From Schinkia azotoformans LMG 9581 (GTDB lineage: Bacteria > Bacillota > Bacilli > Bacillales > Bacillaceae_J), in assembly GCF_000307855.1 (NCBI RefSeq), contig NZ_AJLR01000004.1, positions 18,449-82,448 on the forward strand: DNA of 64,000 nt, in the 5' to 3' direction. The notes under the pieces are model-generated. The model had not been told where the DNA came from. It worked only from the letters and a program-made list of their open reading frames with translations, and made no database searches. This document shows, in pieces, positions 8,183 through 17,400 of this stretch (position 1 is the first letter of the stretch; each line of letters begins with the position of its first letter). The position numbers and the translations under genes are program-made.

Positions 8183-8836
8183 ATGAAAATATTAAAATAC
8201 ATTATTTTGTTAATATTTTTAGTCGTTGTGGCTGGCTGTAATAATCAGAGTGGATCAACGGCAACAGCTGAACAAAACAAGAGTATGAGTGAAAAAACGA
8301 GTGTGACAACAGCAAAACAAAATGAGAATCAAAATGAAAGTGGTCAGATTTATGCGAGCGTCGGCGGAAAGAAAATAGCGCAGGAAGAAATGGATTATGA
8401 GTGTTTTCGTGCTCAACTACAGAATGCACTAGCAAATAAGCCAAATGATGATACATGTCCACCAGAACAAACCCTGATTTCACAGATTGTAGAATTAAGA
8501 GCGGTTGATTATTTAGCAGATTTAAAAGGGGTCTCTGCTACAGAGGAGGAAGTGCAACAAAGAATGAAAGCCATCAAGCAGGAATTATCCTCATCAGCAA
8601 CTTTCAAGGAAATGATTGCTTCCTTTGGCGAAGAGAAATTCTGGAATTACGAGAAACAACGCTACTTTACTATAATAAATTCCGAAAAGGTCAAACAAAA
8701 ATTAGTAGAGGAAGAGAAAGAAAAATATAATGATCAAAAGGATGATGCAACATTAAAATACAATGCAAAAAAAGAATTTGATGATTTGTTGGTCGAAGCC
8801 GTAGGTATGATTGATACAACTATTTTTTACCATTAA
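8183..8836 (+). CDS. SurA N-terminal-like lipoprotein at the end of the nos operon
   Basis: A protein of about 217 residues with lipobox VVAG-C (Cys19), a Ser/Thr/Gln-rich linker and a helical domain beginning YASVGGKKIAQEEMDY. This is the pattern of SurA N-terminal (chaperone-type) domains, in which a short beta strand is followed by helices. The PPIase domain usual in SurA and PrsA is absent. The ATG at 8183 is chosen because GAAGGTGA precedes it; the frame is open from 8159. Only 16 bases separate it from nosF, so a role in folding exported Nos proteins is an attractive guess. I do not know it as a standard nos gene. Confidence 0.7.
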   Translation: MKILKYIILLIFLVVVAGCNNQSGSTATAEQNKSMSEKTSVTTAKQNENQNESGQIYASVGGKKIAQEEMDYECFRAQLQNALANKPNDDTCPPEQTLISQIVELRAVDYLADLKGVSATEEEVQQRMKAIKQELSSSATFKEMIASFGEEKFWNYEKQRYFTIINSEKVKQKLVEEEKEKYNDQKDDATLKYNAKKEFDDLLVEAVGMIDTTIFYH

Positions 8837-8850
8837 AACAGCTTGAAATC

Positions 8851-8904
8851 TTAACAATTCCTTAATAATTTCCTGACGTTACCTATAAAATGATTTTCTA
8901 TAAT
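8851..8904 (+). promoter_or_regulatory. Promoter with tandem TTAA-type operator for the Met-rich secreted protein
   Basis: Two direct repeats, TTAACAATTCC and TTAATAATTTCC, lie upstream of a perfect TATAAT (8899-8904) that continues as TATAATTAAGG. No good -35 is seen, as expected for an activated promoter. A matching arrangement precedes the response regulator gene at 9543-9592, which suggests one regulator acts on both. Confidence 0.55.
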
Positions 8905-8950
8905 TAAGGTAGAGAAAGAATAATAGAATTATAGAAAGGTGGAATGTGCG

Positions 8951-9490
8951 ATGAAAGGATTTAAGGTGTTTTTAGGCGCAGTGATGGTGGGTACATTGGC
9001 ATTTGGGATGACTAATCCGACACTGGGGGAAGCTGCGAACGCTCCGGCAAAAGTTCAACCAAATAACAATGTTTCGATGTACGGAAGGATGGGAATGTTC
9101 ATGGGCTCTTATTTCCAAGGGTCTATGCATGAAATCATTGCTGAAAAGCTGGGAATGACTAGTGATGAGCTTTATAAAGCCTGCTTGGACGGAAAGTCTA
9201 TTGCAGAGCTAATGAATGAGAAGGATATTAGTGCTGCTGAAGTTGTAAAAGCAGTTATCGCTGAAAGGGAAACCGTGCTCGATGATATGGTAAAGGCGAA
9301 AACAATTACTAACGAGCAAAAAGATTTAATGCTGGAAAATATGAAGGCCATGGTTGAGAATATGATTGATGCTGAAGGAGTTGGCCCAGGAGGTGCCGGC
9401 TACCATAGAGGTGGAGGATGTTTCATGATGCCGGGTGCAAATCCAGGAATGGGACGAGGACGAATGGGTGCCGGTCCAATGTGGTGGTAA
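8951..9490 (+). CDS. Secreted Met/Gly-rich helical protein (DUF2680/YckD-like)
   Basis: An exported protein of about 179 residues with a signal peptide (about 1-28, ending GEAANA). A Met-rich segment (YGRMGMFMGS) follows, then a helical domain with an LGMTSDELYKA ... ISAAEVVKAVIAE ... ITNEQKDLM pattern resembling DUF2680/YckD-type secreted proteins. The C-terminal tail is rich in Gly, Met and His with a YHRGGGCFMMPG stretch. The ATG at 8951 has AAGGTGG upstream; an upstream GTG at 8939 does not. Met, His and Cys clusters could bind a soft metal such as copper, but no binding is shown. It sits between the nos operon and a two-component system. Confidence 0.7.
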   Translation: MKGFKVFLGAVMVGTLAFGMTNPTLGEAANAPAKVQPNNNVSMYGRMGMFMGSYFQGSMHEIIAEKLGMTSDELYKACLDGKSIAELMNEKDISAAEVVKAVIAERETVLDDMVKAKTITNEQKDLMLENMKAMVENMIDAEGVGPGGAGYHRGGGCFMMPGANPGMGRGRMGAGPMWW

Positions 9491-9511
9491 AATAATAGGA
9501 TTTAAAAGATG

Positions 9512-9545
9512 AGCCAAGGGCAAAAATTGCCTTTGGCTTTTGTTA
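9512..9545 (+). terminator. Intrinsic terminator after the Met-rich protein gene
   Basis: GCCAAGGGCAA-AAA-TTGCCTTTGGC followed by TTTTGTT, 21 bases past the stop. Confidence 0.9.
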
Positions 9546-9592
9546 ATGTTCCCCTAATGTCCACAATCTACCAAGGGAAAATTCATTATAAT
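9543..9592 (+). promoter_or_regulatory. Promoter and operator of the two-component system
   Basis: TTAATGTTCCCCTAATGTCC (9543-9562) is a direct repeat like that at 8851-8874 and is followed by TATAAT (9587-9592) running into TTAAG, as at 8899. The shared layout suggests autoregulation by the response regulator. Confidence 0.5.
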
Positions 9593-9614
9593 TAAGATGA
9601 AAGAGGTGGTTTGA

Positions 9615-10313
9615 TTGGTTAAAAGAGTACTAGTTGTTGATGATGAACACAATCTTCGGGAAATGATATCATCTTATTTACAAAATGAGGGCTATGAAAC
9701 TGTAGAGGCGGTAAATGGCAACAGTGCCGTTCAAGCAATAAAAAATGACCAAATTGATATCGTACTGTTGGACATCATGATGCCTGAAATGGATGGCTAT
9801 GAAGCACTTAAAGAAATCCGCTCAATTCAAAAGAAGTTACCTGTCATTATGCTGACCGCAAAGACCGATGAGATTGATAAAATTGTAGGTTTAGAAATGG
9901 GAGCAGATGATTATATTACAAAGCCATTTAGTTTGCGGGAACTTTCTGCAAGGATCAAGGCGGTTTTACGAAGAGCTACAAATGAAGATTCAGATGTAGA
10001 TGAAGATGAAATCCTTGAGCATGGAGAGATCATGATTAATCTATCCACATACGAAGTTTTTGTCAGTGGAAAAAGAATAAATTTAACCCCGACGGAATTC
10101 AAAATTTTGGCCACGTTGGCGCAAAAACCTGGACGAGTTTATAGTCGCCTGCAATTAATGAATGCTGCCTTTGGTGAAACCTATGCCAATTATGAGCGTT
10201 CTATTGATACACATGTAAGCAATTTAAGAAGAAAGGTGGAAAATGACCCGCATAATCCCACATATATCCATACGATGTATGGGATTGGCTATCGGTTTGG
10301 TGGAGAACTATGA
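9615..10313 (+). CDS. OmpR/PhoB-family response regulator
   Basis: A 232-residue regulator. The receiver domain (about 1-120) has the acidic pair near residues 9-11, phospho-acceptor Asp53 in LLDIMMP, and Lys103 in ITKPF. The winged-helix DNA-binding domain (about 130-229) has LTPTEFKIL and YERSIDTHVSNLRRKV. It starts at TTG, with GAGGTGG 5 bases upstream. The 4-base overlap with the next gene gives coupled synthesis with its kinase. Likely targets are its own promoter and the Met-rich protein gene, judged from repeated operator-like sequences. Confidence 0.93.
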   Translation: MVKRVLVVDDEHNLREMISSYLQNEGYETVEAVNGNSAVQAIKNDQIDIVLLDIMMPEMDGYEALKEIRSIQKKLPVIMLTAKTDEIDKIVGLEMGADDYITKPFSLRELSARIKAVLRRATNEDSDVDEDEILEHGEIMINLSTYEVFVSGKRINLTPTEFKILATLAQKPGRVYSRLQLMNAAFGETYANYERSIDTHVSNLRRKVENDPHNPTYIHTMYGIGYRFGGEL

Positions 10314-11689
10314 AGCTTCTCTCAAAATTAATTTTTGCGGTAACGACAATTGTATTATTGATGGGATTATTTCAGTATTTTTATTTTCAAAATCAAATCA
10401 AAACGGAATTTCAGCAATTTCTAGTAAATCAAGAAATGGGAATAGTTGATCGATTGGAGATATATTTCGAAAGCTATTACGAATTAAATCATAGCTTTCA
10501 AAATGTAGAACAAGTGCTAGAGTCCAATCAAATGATGATGGGGAGAAGGCATGGGGGGATGGTGGGAACACCGATGCTCCTCAATCTGCAAGTATTAATA
10601 GCTAACACCAAAGGCGTTATTATTGCTGACTCTAAACAATTATATAATGGAAAACCGGCTTTGGAGGTTCCAGGGATTCATCGTGACTTACTTTTTAATA
10701 ATAAAAAAGTCGGTGAGCTCATCATAATCCGTGAAGAAGATTTAATCCAGCAAAATCTAGTGAAGCAATTTATCCATTCAACTAATTCTACTATTTTACT
10801 AGGTACAATGATTGGCAGCCTGATTGCTGTTGCAGTAGGTTTTATCATTGCTAAAGGTTTGACAAAGCCGATCGCTAAATTACTCAAAGGAATCGAGAAG
10901 GTATCATCCGGTGATACCTCATTTCGCGTTGAGGTTAATAAAAAGGATGAATTCTATCATCTTGTACAAGCTTTCAATCATATGACAGAACAGTTGGCGC
11001 AAAATGAAAGGCTTAGACAAAATCTGATGGCAGATGTGGCCCATGAACTTCGAACACCACTGGCGATTATTCGTGGAAAACTCGAATCTATCCAGGAGGG
11101 TGTGATTGAAGCGAACGAAAAAGAAATTATGCTTCTTGTTGATGAAGTTTACCGGCTTTCCCGTTTAGTTAACAATCTTCAACAGTTGTCTTTAGCAGAA
11201 GCGGGGAAACTTCCGCTAAACAAAGCGCCTTTAAATGTGAATCAATTCCTTGATAAAGTTATTTCAAACTTCCTTGCTTTAACTGATGACAAAAATATCA
11301 CACTTAAAAAACGTTTACTGATTAAAGAAATTATACTTCCATTAGATGAGGACAGGATGACGCAGGTCATTGTTAATATATTGGATAATGCGCTTAGACA
11401 TACACCACGAAACGGTGAAATAACGATTCTTTCGGATTACGATAAAAACACAGGTGAAGTGGTAATTACGATTTCCGATACAGGTTCAGGTATTGATCCG
11501 AAAATCTTACCAACAATTTTTGACCGCTTTTCCCGAACTGACTCGTCAAGAAACCGGGATCAAGGTGGGACTGGTTTGGGTCTATCCATTGCAAAAGGAT
11601 TTGTGGAAGCACATGAGGGAACGATTTCAGTTACTAGTGAAATTGGCAAGGGAACTAGCTTTTCTATCAGATTACCAAGTTTTTTATAA
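10310..11689 (+). CDS. Membrane sensor histidine kinase, possible metal sensor
   Basis: A 459-residue kinase with two membrane segments (about 8-24 and 160-180) around an extracytoplasmic domain of about 135 residues. HAMP follows (about 180-235), then a HisKA domain with His245 in ADVAHELRTPL and an HATPase with DNALRH, DTGSGI and GTGLGLSI boxes. The sensor region contains MMMGRRHGGM (75-84), a Met/His cluster that could bind Cu or a similar ion; this is only a suggestion. Overlap with the regulator gene shows they are a pair. Both lie just downstream of the nos operon. Confidence 0.92.
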   Translation: MKLLSKLIFAVTTIVLLMGLFQYFYFQNQIKTEFQQFLVNQEMGIVDRLEIYFESYYELNHSFQNVEQVLESNQMMMGRRHGGMVGTPMLLNLQVLIANTKGVIIADSKQLYNGKPALEVPGIHRDLLFNNKKVGELIIIREEDLIQQNLVKQFIHSTNSTILLGTMIGSLIAVAVGFIIAKGLTKPIAKLLKGIEKVSSGDTSFRVEVNKKDEFYHLVQAFNHMTEQLAQNERLRQNLMADVAHELRTPLAIIRGKLESIQEGVIEANEKEIMLLVDEVYRLSRLVNNLQQLSLAEAGKLPLNKAPLNVNQFLDKVISNFLALTDDKNITLKKRLLIKEIILPLDEDRMTQVIVNILDNALRHTPRNGEITILSDYDKNTGEVVITISDTGSGIDPKILPTIFDRFSRTDSSRNRDQGGTGLGLSIAKGFVEAHEGTISVTSEIGKGTSFSIRLPSFL

Positions 11690-11703
11690 AAAATAGTAGA
11701 AAA

Positions 11704-11732
11704 TTGTCATTCGTTGACATGAGAATTATAAT
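11704..11732 (+). promoter_or_regulatory. Sigma-A type promoter of the carboxypeptidase gene
   Basis: TTGTCA (11704-11709), 17 bases, TATAAT (11727-11732). A second TTGACA at 11714 and TATAAT at 11732 are badly spaced. Confidence 0.65.
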
Positions 11733-11773
11733 ATAATAGAATTTGAAAAATAGATTAAAAGGAGTTATAAATA

Positions 11774-12562
11774 ATGAAAAAGCCATTTATCGCATTAACG
11801 ATAGGGCTGGTACTAACTGGTTGTAGCAATGCTGAAATCATTAATAGTAGTGCGCAAAGTGTAGATGCCGCTGTTCCAATTGAGGAAAAATTAATCGACT
11901 CTGAAGTAACAGAGCAGCCAATAAAAAAAGAAACACCTCAAGAAAATACAGACAGTATTGAAAAGAAAGATGAAGTTATCAAAGTGGTTTCAAACCCAGA
12001 TGATCTATTAGTTTTAGTAAATAAGAAAAATACACTACCTGAAGATTATGAACCTAGCGATTTAGTTGCACCAAATATTCCTTTTTCTTTTGAAGAGGAC
12101 ATCCCTAAACGCTATGTCCGCAAAGCTGCTGCAGAAGCCCTAGAAGAACTATTTGCTGCGGCAAAAGAGGAGCAAATTGAATTATTAGGTGCTTCTGGAT
12201 ATCGTTCCTATTCAAGACAGGAAGCAATTTTTGCTTCAAATGTTGCCAAAAAAGGGGAAAAGGAAGCCAGAAGAGTGAGTGCCGAGGCTGGACAAAGTGA
12301 ACATCAAACAGGACTAGCCATGGATGTAACATCCAAGTATGTTGGATATGATTTAATAGAAGAGTTTGGTGAAACAAAAGAAGGAATTTGGTTAAAGAAC
12401 AACGCTCATAAGTATGGTTTTATTATTCGCTATCCAAAAGAGAAAGAAGACATAACTGGCTATATTTACGAGCCTTGGCATATTCGTTATGTTGGCAAGG
12501 ATGTGGCAACAGTAATTTATGAAAATGGATATACTTTTGAAGAATATCTAGCACAACGATAA
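11774..12562 (+). CDS. VanY-type D-alanyl-D-alanine carboxypeptidase lipoprotein (M15B)
   Basis: A 262-residue lipoprotein: lipobox LTG-C (Cys17), a Lys/Glu-rich linker of about 80 residues, then the M15B peptidase domain. The zinc ligands fit His177 (SEHQTGLAMD), Asp184 and His236 (EPWHIRY). SGYRSYSRQ is the usual substrate-side motif. It trims the terminal D-Ala of peptidoglycan stem peptides outside the membrane. No vancomycin-resistance genes are nearby, so this is probably a housekeeping wall enzyme rather than a resistance determinant. It is single-gene, with its own promoter and terminator. Confidence 0.9.
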   Translation: MKKPFIALTIGLVLTGCSNAEIINSSAQSVDAAVPIEEKLIDSEVTEQPIKKETPQENTDSIEKKDEVIKVVSNPDDLLVLVNKKNTLPEDYEPSDLVAPNIPFSFEEDIPKRYVRKAAAEALEELFAAAKEEQIELLGASGYRSYSRQEAIFASNVAKKGEKEARRVSAEAGQSEHQTGLAMDVTSKYVGYDLIEEFGETKEGIWLKNNAHKYGFIIRYPKEKEDITGYIYEPWHIRYVGKDVATVIYENGYTFEEYLAQR

Positions 12563-12575
12563 CAATCATAATATC

Positions 12576-12614
12576 AAAACCTCCTAGGCTGCATAAATCC
12601 GCCAAGGAGGTTTT
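12576..12614. terminator. Bidirectional terminator between the carboxypeptidase and UspA genes
   Basis: AAAACCTCCT and AGGAGGTTTT form the stem of a hairpin that serves both converging genes, with T-runs on either strand. Confidence 0.85.
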
Positions 12615-12626
12615 CCTTCTTTAATA

Positions 12627-13058
12627 TTATTTAACGATTAAAACTGGTACATTAGATTTTTGAACAACATTGTGGCTGACACTGCCAAGAAAATATTCCT
12701 TTATGCCGCTAAGTCCGCGACTGCCTATCAATATAAAATCACATCCTGTCTCATTGGCATGATCCAATAAATTTCTCGCAATATTTCCTTCTTTTAATGT
12801 TACATTGAAATTCTTAATTGTACCTGCTACTAATTCTTCGGCTTCAGCTAAGACTTTTTGAGCATTTTCAAGGTAGTTCATAGCAGCCTGGGCGGAAGGG
12901 GTATAAACCCCCTCTCCAATTGCAACTGTGGGAATTTGGTAAACATGTACGATTTCGACACCCAAATCAGGATTCTCTTGAGAAAGTTTCATTGCCATTT
13001 GTAGAGCCTTTTTTGCTAAATCTGATCCATCATAAGCCACAAGTACTTTTGAGAACAT
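12627..13058 (-). CDS. UspA-family universal stress protein
   Basis: A 143-residue single-domain Usp protein: it starts VLVAYDGS and ends with the nucleotide-binding G-x2-G-x9-G-S pattern in GSRGLSGIKEYFLGS, then NVPVLIVK. This is the ATP-binding subtype. It is cytoplasmic and probably acts as a dimer. The ribosome site GGAGAG precedes the ATG. The gene is monocistronic and diverges from yhaO. The specific stress is not evident. Confidence 0.93.
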   Translation of the reverse strand: MFSKVLVAYDGSDLAKKALQMAMKLSQENPDLGVEIVHVYQIPTVAIGEGVYTPSAQAAMNYLENAQKVLAEAEELVAGTIKNFNVTLKEGNIARNLLDHANETGCDFILIGSRGLSGIKEYFLGSVSHNVVQKSNVPVLIVK

Positions 13059-13143
13059 TAGAAATCTCTCCTCTACTATTTATAATACTATTCTACCATT
13101 TAAATAGTGATAGACTTTTTAAAGTTGTGTGAATTTTTAAAGC

Positions 13144-13173
13144 TTGTTATTAGGAACGTTTGTTTGCTATAAT
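13144..13173 (+). promoter_or_regulatory. Likely sigma-A promoter of yhaO-yhaN
   Basis: TTGTTA (13144-13149), 18 bases, TATAAT (13168-13173), about 45 bases before the start codon. Confidence 0.5.
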
Positions 13174-13219
13174 AGGTGTAACGATAGGGAAATAGGAAAA
13201 AGTTGGAGGCGATGAAGTC

Positions 13220-14491
13220 TTGTCATTTTCATTTATTCATGCTGCAGATATACATCTTGACAGTCCATTATCAGGACTTGAGCAATATGAAGGAGCACCG
13301 GTTGATAGAATCCGTAGTGCAACTAGAGATGCGTTCAGGAATTTAGTAGACACAGCGATTGAGAGACAGGTTTCATTCATCATCATTGCTGGCGATTTAT
13401 ATGATGGTGACTGGAAAGATTACAACACAGGTTTGTTTTTTGCCAGTCAAATGGTCCGTTTGCAAAAAGCTGATATTAAAGTATTCCTTATCCGTGGCAA
13501 CCATGATGCTGCCAGTTTAATAACGAAGGAATTGAAGCTTCCCGATAATGTCTTCGAATTTTCAACAAAGGAGCCGGAAACTATTATCCTTGACGAACTC
13601 GGTGTTGCTATACACGGACAAGGCTTCGCTCATCGATCAATAGAAGAGAATCTAGTAAAAAATTACCCTAATAGAATTGAAGGCTGTGTTAATATTGGTG
13701 TTCTTCATACAAGTGCGACAGGGCGGGAAGATCATGAAAACTATGCGCCATGTTCAATCGATGATATGAAGGAAAAAGGGTACGATTATTGGGCGTTGGG
13801 TCATATCCATCTACGTGAAGTCCTTCATAAAAATAAACCTGTTATTCTTTTTTCAGGGAATATTCAAGGAAGACATATAAAAGAAACAGGTGACAAAGGA
13901 TGCACACTTGTGAGGGTGGAAAATGGTGAAATTGAGTCTTATACGCATTTGTCACTGGATGTACTACGCTGGGAACTTTGTGAAATTGATGTAAGCGGTC
14001 TTGAAAATTTTGAGGAAATAATGGAAAGAATCCATGAGGAATTAGAAAAAAAGGTTCAAGATGCAGAAGGGCGGTTCTTGGCTGTTCGGTTCCGGATTAT
14101 TGGTCCAACAAAGGCTCATCAGGAGTTAATTGTTGCTAAAGAGCATTTGACGAATAATATCCGCTCGATAGCCTTAGAAGTTGGTATAGGAGATGTTTGG
14201 GTTGAAAAGGTTAAAATTGAAACCTCTCATTTAATTGATGTTCATGCACTAAAGGCCCAGCATACACCAATTGCCGTTATATTAGATTTCATTAATGATA
14301 TTGAAAATAATGATGAAATGATAAAAGAATTGTTAGCTGAATTTGAAGACGTGCAGCAATCCTTGCCTTATGAACTCAAAAATGGTGAAGATGGATTTGA
14401 CTTTACCAATCCCGATTTAATAAAGAAAAAATTGGCGGATGTTGAAGATTTAATTCTTTATTATTTAACAAAGACAGGGGTGGAAGTGTAA
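13220..14491 (+). CDS. yhaO: YhaO-like DNA repair metallophosphoesterase (SbcD/Mre11 type)
   Basis: A 423-residue protein with the calcineurin-like nuclease motifs in order: DIHLDSP (from Asp10), GDLYDG, GNHDA and GHIH. A C-terminal capping and partner-binding region of about 150 residues follows. It is the nuclease-like partner of the coiled-coil ATPase encoded directly downstream, as SbcD is to SbcC. It starts at TTG with GGAGG about 10 bases upstream. The two genes touch (stop at 14489-14491, next ATG at 14492). Family assignment is strong; the DNA substrate is not known from the sequence. Confidence 0.9.
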   Translation: MSFSFIHAADIHLDSPLSGLEQYEGAPVDRIRSATRDAFRNLVDTAIERQVSFIIIAGDLYDGDWKDYNTGLFFASQMVRLQKADIKVFLIRGNHDAASLITKELKLPDNVFEFSTKEPETIILDELGVAIHGQGFAHRSIEENLVKNYPNRIEGCVNIGVLHTSATGREDHENYAPCSIDDMKEKGYDYWALGHIHLREVLHKNKPVILFSGNIQGRHIKETGDKGCTLVRVENGEIESYTHLSLDVLRWELCEIDVSGLENFEEIMERIHEELEKKVQDAEGRFLAVRFRIIGPTKAHQELIVAKEHLTNNIRSIALEVGIGDVWVEKVKIETSHLIDVHALKAQHTPIAVILDFINDIENNDEMIKELLAEFEDVQQSLPYELKNGEDGFDFTNPDLIKKKLADVEDLILYYLTKTGVEV

Positions 14492-17400
14492 ATGCGATTT
14501 AATTATTTAAATTTGCGGGCCTTCGGTCACTTTACTGATTATGAAATTCATTTTGATCCATCGAAAAATTTCCATCTTATCTACGGGTTAAATGAAGCAG
14601 GGAAAAGTACGGCATTACGTTCCATTAATCACTTCCTATTCGGCTTTCCACAGCAAACTTTAGACGCATTTTTACATGGGAATACGAAACTAAGGATTGA
14701 AGGAGAACTTCAAAATACAGAGGGTGAAACTGTTCGATATATTCGCCGAAAAGGTAAAAAGAACACAATCATTGACACAAATGGAAACGTGCTTAATGAG
14801 TCGGTGATTGATGGATTTTTGCATGGAATTTCAGACAACCATTTTACAAATATGTTTGCCCTTAATCATGAAACTCTTCGTGAAGGTGGGGAAAGCCTGC
14901 TAGAAAGCGGAGGAAATTTAGGAGAAAGCTTGTTTTCAGCCGCATCAGGAATAAGTGTGCTAAGAAAAGTTTTTGAAGACCTGGAGAAAAAGTCCGCTGA
15001 CCTATACAAAAAGAGAGGGTCGACACCGGAGTTAAATAAACTATTAAAGGAAGAAAAAGAACTTAGAAAAGAAATAGCCCAATATCAATTAAAGGTCCAA
15101 GACTGGAAAGAACTTGAAAGAAAATATAATAATGGTAAGAAAGAAATTGAGAGCCTCATAAGAGAAGTAAAAATATTATCGAGTGAACGGGAAAAGCTTC
15201 AACGAATGAAGTTGACATTACCTAAAATAGCAAAATTAAGGGAACTAAGAAATAAGTTGTTGGAACTTGGTGAAGTACCGGCGTTGCCCGATAATATTGA
15301 AGAGCTTCGAAAGGAAATGGTACAAAGATTAGAGAGTGCTGGGAAAGAAAAAATGAAAGCTGAAGATGAATGGGAAGAAACAAAAAAGGAGCTTCAAGAA
15401 ATTACGATCCCTGAAGGTCTATTAGAACAGGCTGCGTTAATTGATGCTCTTTATCGGGAACTGCAAAGCTATCAAAATAATGTAAAACAAGCTCCAATGT
15501 TGGAAGCGGAAAGAAAATTGCTTGAGGCAAGAGTCATTAGCTTCATGAAAGAAATAGATTCTGTTCATGCCCGGCTTGATCATATCGAAAAATACCGTCT
15601 ACGGTTAGCGAAAAAGGAAAAAATTCGTGAGCTGTGTAAAGACAAACCATTGCTTGACCAGGCTCTTGAAACGAATGAAAAAGAGCGACGGGAAATTGAA
15701 AGTGACTTAAAAGCGAAGGAAGAGGAATACTTTTCTTTTCCTGTGCCCCCAAACATTGAAGAGTTGGAAAATGTCATCGACATTGTAAAACGGGCCGGTG
15801 ATATAGAAGAATCGCTAAAATTATGTATCATCGATAACAATCAAACAGAGCAACTTCTTGAGGAAATGGTTAAACAACTGCCGTTATGGAGTGGAACATA
15901 TAAAGAATTAGTAGAGATATCAGTTCCTGTACTTGCCGAAACAATTAAGAAGTATGAGCAAGAGTATACCGAGATTCTAAAAAACCTAGAAAAAACAAAT
16001 GAACAATTCATAATTCAAACTGAGTCAATTTCAAATTATGAAGAACAAATCCACCATTTGGAAGCATTAACGGAAATACCGTCCGAGGATAAATTATTAT
16101 CGATTCGTTCTCATCGTGATCAAGGCTGGAAGTTCATTCGAACCAAGCTTGAACGAGGAGACTTGGATGAACAAGCTTTTAACGAGTTTACGAACGGGAA
16201 AAAGATCGAATCAGTTTATGAAAACTTGGTAACTGATGCAGATGCTGTTGCAGACAAAATGAGAAGTGAAGCCGAAAAGGTAGGGGCAAAGAAAAAGCAC
16301 CTGGATGATATCAAAAGGTGTAAAGACAAAATTATTGAACTTGAACAGAAGAAGGATGAACTAATAAAGGAATTAGCAGACTGGCAAAAATCTTGGGACA
16401 AGCTTTGGGAATCAACATCCATTAAGCCATTATCGCCAGAGGAAATGAGGGAATGGGTAGTAAAGTATGGACAAATCAAAGGCATGTTCCATGATTATGA
16501 GAAAGAACAAAAAGCTATTCGCGAATTAGAAAACAAGATAGCCCAATATAAGCAATCGTTAATAACAGTGCTTGCTTCACTTGTCGATGTTGATCAGCAA
16601 AAAACACTGGCAGAGTTATTGCAAATGGCAGAAAAACAACAGAGAAAAGTGAATGAAGATTGGAATAAGCGCACAAGACTTGATGATAGTATCTCAGGCA
16701 TAAAGCATAGAATTAATAATCTTTCCTTTAGGAATAAAGAGCTTTATCAAAAATTGGAGAATTGGAAAGACCAATGGTTGGAAGCGATTAACGGTACTAA
16801 TATAACCGATACGACTTCAGTAGTAGTTGCCGAAAAAATTGTCCATATGTACGAGGAATGTACAAAGGCATACGATGAATTAAATGGAGTTGAGAAAAAA
16901 CATAATTCGATTCTAGAGCAAATTGCCCATTATGAAGAAAGAGTGCACAATCTCTTAAAATCCACTTCACTTTCCTATGATGAAAAAGCCGTAGATATCG
17001 TGGTAAGCGAATTGAACGCGAAACTAGGGCAGGCGAAAGAGGATAAAGTAAGGTCGAAAGAATTAAGCAATCATATAAAGAGACTTGAAAGAGCAATTAG
17101 AGAAGCTGTCCTTGAGATTGATGCAGCTGAAAATTATTTAAATGATCTCATGATGCAAGCAAAATGCAGCAGTATTGAGGAATTAGAAAAAGTTGAAGTA
17201 AAGTTTATAGGAAAGAAAGACTACGAAAATAGAATCCGTACTTTAGAAGAAGAGCTAATAGATATCGGCGGTGGGCTTTCTCTTCATGAAATTACTAAAG
17301 AGGTTGATCAATTTGATCGGGACAGTATCGATGTTGAGTTAGAAGAAATCAATAGAAAACTTAGTGAAATTGAACCTGTTCGCTCAGAGTTGGAGCAATC

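Noticed and set aside
9326..9523. Minus-strand His/Ser-rich open frame under the Met-rich gene
   Set aside because: The composition is the complement of the Gly/Met codons of the real gene; no ribosome site.
11774..12562. Vancomycin resistance (vanY) cluster
   Set aside because: Only a VanY-type carboxypeptidase is present; no vanHAX or vanRS-like genes flank it.
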